This document shows positions 61,615-64,000 of a DNA stretch of 64,000 bases, piece after piece. Numbering within the stretch: the first letter of the stretch is position 1; each line of letters starts with the position of its first letter. The notes beneath the pieces were generated by a model, which searched no databases, was not told the DNA's origin, and saw only the letters and a list, made by a program, of their open reading frames with translations. Position numbers and translations under genes: made by a program. Source of the DNA: Cylindrotheca closterium (Eukaryota; Bacillariophyta; Bacillariophyceae; Bacillariales; Bacillariaceae); NCBI GenBank assembly GCA_933822405.4, contig CAKOGP040002391.1, positions 59,056 to 123,055 of the forward strand, in the 5' to 3' direction.

Positions 61615-63708
61615 TGAGTGTTAAGTTCAGTTAAGTTCAGTTCACTTTAGGCTAAACAATAATTTATGAGCAGAAGTGAAAAAGTTCGAAAGTGATTTCA
61701 GATTGTTTTAGCGCATTTGGGACGACGTCTCTCGTTTCTTGTCGTACGAAGAACCTAGGCAGGAATTGAATGGCCTTTCCCAAATAGGAGCTGTGAAAGG
61801 GTTCCTTTCAGATTGATTAGAGACACCGTAACCCAAGTCATTTCACCGCTGATGTTCGAGCTTCAAGGAAAATTCTAGTACACAAAATCGAAGTCGAACC
61901 CATACCAAGCGCGATTGATTCGCAAAATGTAAAATTGACTCCTCTTCTTTCTACTGTTTCTAACGCTAGAACCTTAATTGTGCCAGTCACTAATAACAGC
62001 AATTTGCGAAACACTGTTAGCCGAAACCCTTTCGCGAACACAGATTCGTCAGGATTATTCATCGGATGTTGGAAGCGGAGCGAAATTTACTTGGCGCTTT
62101 CCCAGGACCCCTTTTGCGGCCAGCGGCTAGGACCCTATATATTTTGAAACCGGATTTTGGTAGAAGAGCTGTTCTACCACCTACCACACCATATTTCTCC
62201 CTTTTAAAAAAAACCTCAACGATTGATATCTCCTGTTCCCGATCAGAAGACAAGCAAACTGATAGAAGTAGAACACACCTGGAAGCTTGTAAAATGGTTT
62301 TGGTACTGGTATTCAACTCCCACCGGATTCTGTTTCATGGAGAGGAGAGAGAGCTGTTTCAACACAAGCAATACCTGGTACTGTTACGATTGTTGGACTG
62401 TTGGTATCGCTCCTTCCCCTTCCCCTTCACCAATCAAGCAAGTCCACTACAGTACGATACAGCAGTTTCCTCATCTGCAACAAATTCCACAATCTAGGTA
62501 CAGGGTTTCAGTTGATCAGAAGCGCTCGGATTGATTTGTTCGAATATTTGGAATTGGCACAGTCCTGTGTGAAACACACGCAGTGCAGTGTGCAAGGAAT
62601 GGACTCTAACAAATACCAGTAAACCGAAACATGTAATGGGAGTTTACACTTTTAAGCATGTAAGGTCAGTTCAGAGAGTTGCTACTCTCCTTTCCCTGAC
62701 CAACTAGGACTACGTACTGCTTCAAGTGTATATTCAAACATTGTCATTTACTATGTATAACATACGGTTTCTGTAACTAAGCCTAATATAGTACCTACAG
62801 CCTCAATGATTGAGATATGGAACTGATCAGGAACGAATTTCTCATTCACAGTTCGGATGGGAACTTGAAGGAATGAATTAGAAGTACAGGTTGTGGCGCA
62901 AGTGAGACCAAGTTCACAGCATCATTTCTATATATCATGTCTCTGAATGAAGTGAAAGGTGACGCAAAAAGAGTCAATTTTTCACACATTTCGGGCTCGT
63001 TGTAACTGCCGGTAGCTAGTAGCAAGAAACGTTAGAAAACCTCCTAAAACAGATATTTCTTATATCCCGCAAACACGACTAACAATAGAACACACAATAC
63101 CACATTAAAAATACTACATGCACACTTACCTAGTAAATAATTCCCCCGAATTCCATGAGATGTGACACTCACGTAAGTTTTTGTGGCTCACAGTGATCGA
63201 AAAGGCGGTGCAAAAACAGTCAACGATTCGGGCCACTACAAATAGTGTACAATACCATTTCTGGTGCCGGCAACTACTGTACCGTGCTAGTAGGTACCAC
63301 ACTATCATATTCTCATATTGTTCTTCTCTCTTGACTGTAAAATTTTTCATTGAAATATAAAGTTGTACATCGTGCAAGCAGCAGCCGGGCACAGCAGCAG
63401 AACTTTGTGTGCTGCAAATCGGCAGTGCTACTCCACATTTTCCAGCTAGCACCCATCAGCAGCACCTACAGTAGTAGATAGTACCAGCTGAATCTTGTAG
63501 CTAGTACTAAATGTAGAAGAAGCAATAGGGTATTACAGTAGGAGTAGTATGCGCATTACCATTTTTGCAGGAGAATCAAAAGCCTCCGCTTTTATATTTC
63601 GATTGCGTCTTTTGAGATTACGTGGCGGGTATGGTACACTGATAGCTGATAGTGACTTCGCCCCATTCTTCCTGGTGTTGCGACTTTTAATGTACAAAAG
63701 GTCGAAGG
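61615..63708. other. Gene-poor stretch, no supported gene
   Basis: 2094 bp. Open frames at 62066-62497 (143 codons, ATG start), 61838-62062 and 63126-63452 have no recognisable product or repeat partner. GTTAAGTTCA is duplicated at about 61620-61640. Codon pattern and AT content look non-coding. Confidence 0.45.
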
Positions 63709-63925
63709 AGTGAGTCAGTCAGTCAGTCAGTCAGTCAGTCAGTCAGTCAGTCAGTCAGTCAGTCAGTCAGTCAGTCAGTCAGTCAGTCAGTCAGTCATTC
63801 AGTCATTCAGTCATTCAGTCATTCAGTCATTCAGTCATTCAGTCATTCAGTCATTCAGTCAGTCAGTCATTCAGTCATTCAGTCATTCAGTCAGTCAGTC
63901 AGTCAGTCAGTCAGTCAGTCAGTCA

Positions 63926-63973
<48 letters not shown>

Positions 63974-63990
63974 ATCAGTCAATCAGTCAC
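63709..63990. repeat. TCAG tetranucleotide satellite with 8-bp higher-order block
   Basis: About 280 bp of (CAGT)n. The flanks are pure 4-bp units. The centre (about 63796-63890) shows an 8-bp unit ATTCAGTC repeated some ten times. Occasional CAAT and TAAG variants occur near the right end. The window ends 10 bases later. Confidence 0.9.
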
Positions 63991-64000
63991 CAAGACAGCA

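Noticed and set aside
62066..62497. 143-codon frame with ATG
   Set aside because: Composition is irregular, the frame overlaps others and no domain, signal or paralogue is seen.
63709..63990. Possible CRISPR-like array
   Set aside because: The repeats are 4-8 bp without spacers. It is a simple tetranucleotide satellite.
1..64000. tRNA, rRNA and other structured RNA genes
   Set aside because: No sequence with the A-box/B-box pattern or rRNA-like core was found on reading. A covariance-model search would be decisive.

Overview
The window looks like nuclear DNA of a diatom, most likely a pennate one. No species is claimed. Genes are single or few-exon, with short GT-AG introns of about 75-120 bp. 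Several protein types are characteristic of diatoms: a single-pass protein with a Pro/Thr-rich stalk and LRRs, a vWA protein with Pro-Thr-Ser repeats and a GDPH-type vWD module, a family of short helical TPR-like proteins, and a small protein with a plastid-type signal peptide ending in Ala-Phe. Bacterial features such as operons or Shine-Dalgarno sites are absent.

Layout. 1-5 kb: non-coding repeats, then the left arm (about 1444-4207) of a large inverted repeat. The arm carries a membrane protein with two tandem SILR...RVxF elements, which resemble PP1 docking motifs. 5-6.4 kb: aspartate carbamoyltransferase in three exons. 6.6-21 kb: a polyphosphate locus with three long genes on the + strand. 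Each encodes a VTC polyphosphate-polymerase domain, a VTC1/DUF202 membrane domain and a C-terminal beta-propeller-like domain. Two shorter genes on the - strand encode only the membrane domain and the propeller. Two 4.95-kb blocks here are almost identical and represent a recent tandem duplication. The first long copy lost its start. 21.6-32.3 kb: LRR protein, EGF membrane protein, small secreted or plastid protein, a repeat protein of unknown function, and the vWA/PTS/GDPH protein. 32.7-37.5 kb: two pairs of lineage-type paralogues. 38.8-47.1 kb: triple HMG-box protein, an AsaB/CmcJ-like oxygenase-type protein, a coiled-coil protein and a sulfotransferase-like protein. 47.8-50.6 kb: the right inverted-repeat arm with the second PP1-motif gene, followed by a stand-alone duplicate of the sulfotransferase tail. 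52.6-58 kb: RING-H2 protein, secreted SET-domain protein and a large unknown protein. 58-64 kb: non-coding repeats, a 1174-bp tandem duplication carrying a TPR-like gene (first copy 5'-truncated), and a TCAG tetranucleotide satellite at the window edge.

The best candidate for a new system is the 6.6-21 kb locus. A polyphosphate polymerase with all the tunnel residues I could check is fused to a propeller-like domain. It is paired head-to-head with a polymerase-less version of the same membrane/propeller architecture, and the locus is being amplified in tandem. The second candidate is the inverted pair of genes with duplicated SILR/RVxF modules. Duplication is the theme of the region: nearly every family here occurs as local copies, and three copies are truncated or reduced to a tail.

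All gene models are read by eye. Exon joins were checked for frame but not against transcripts.
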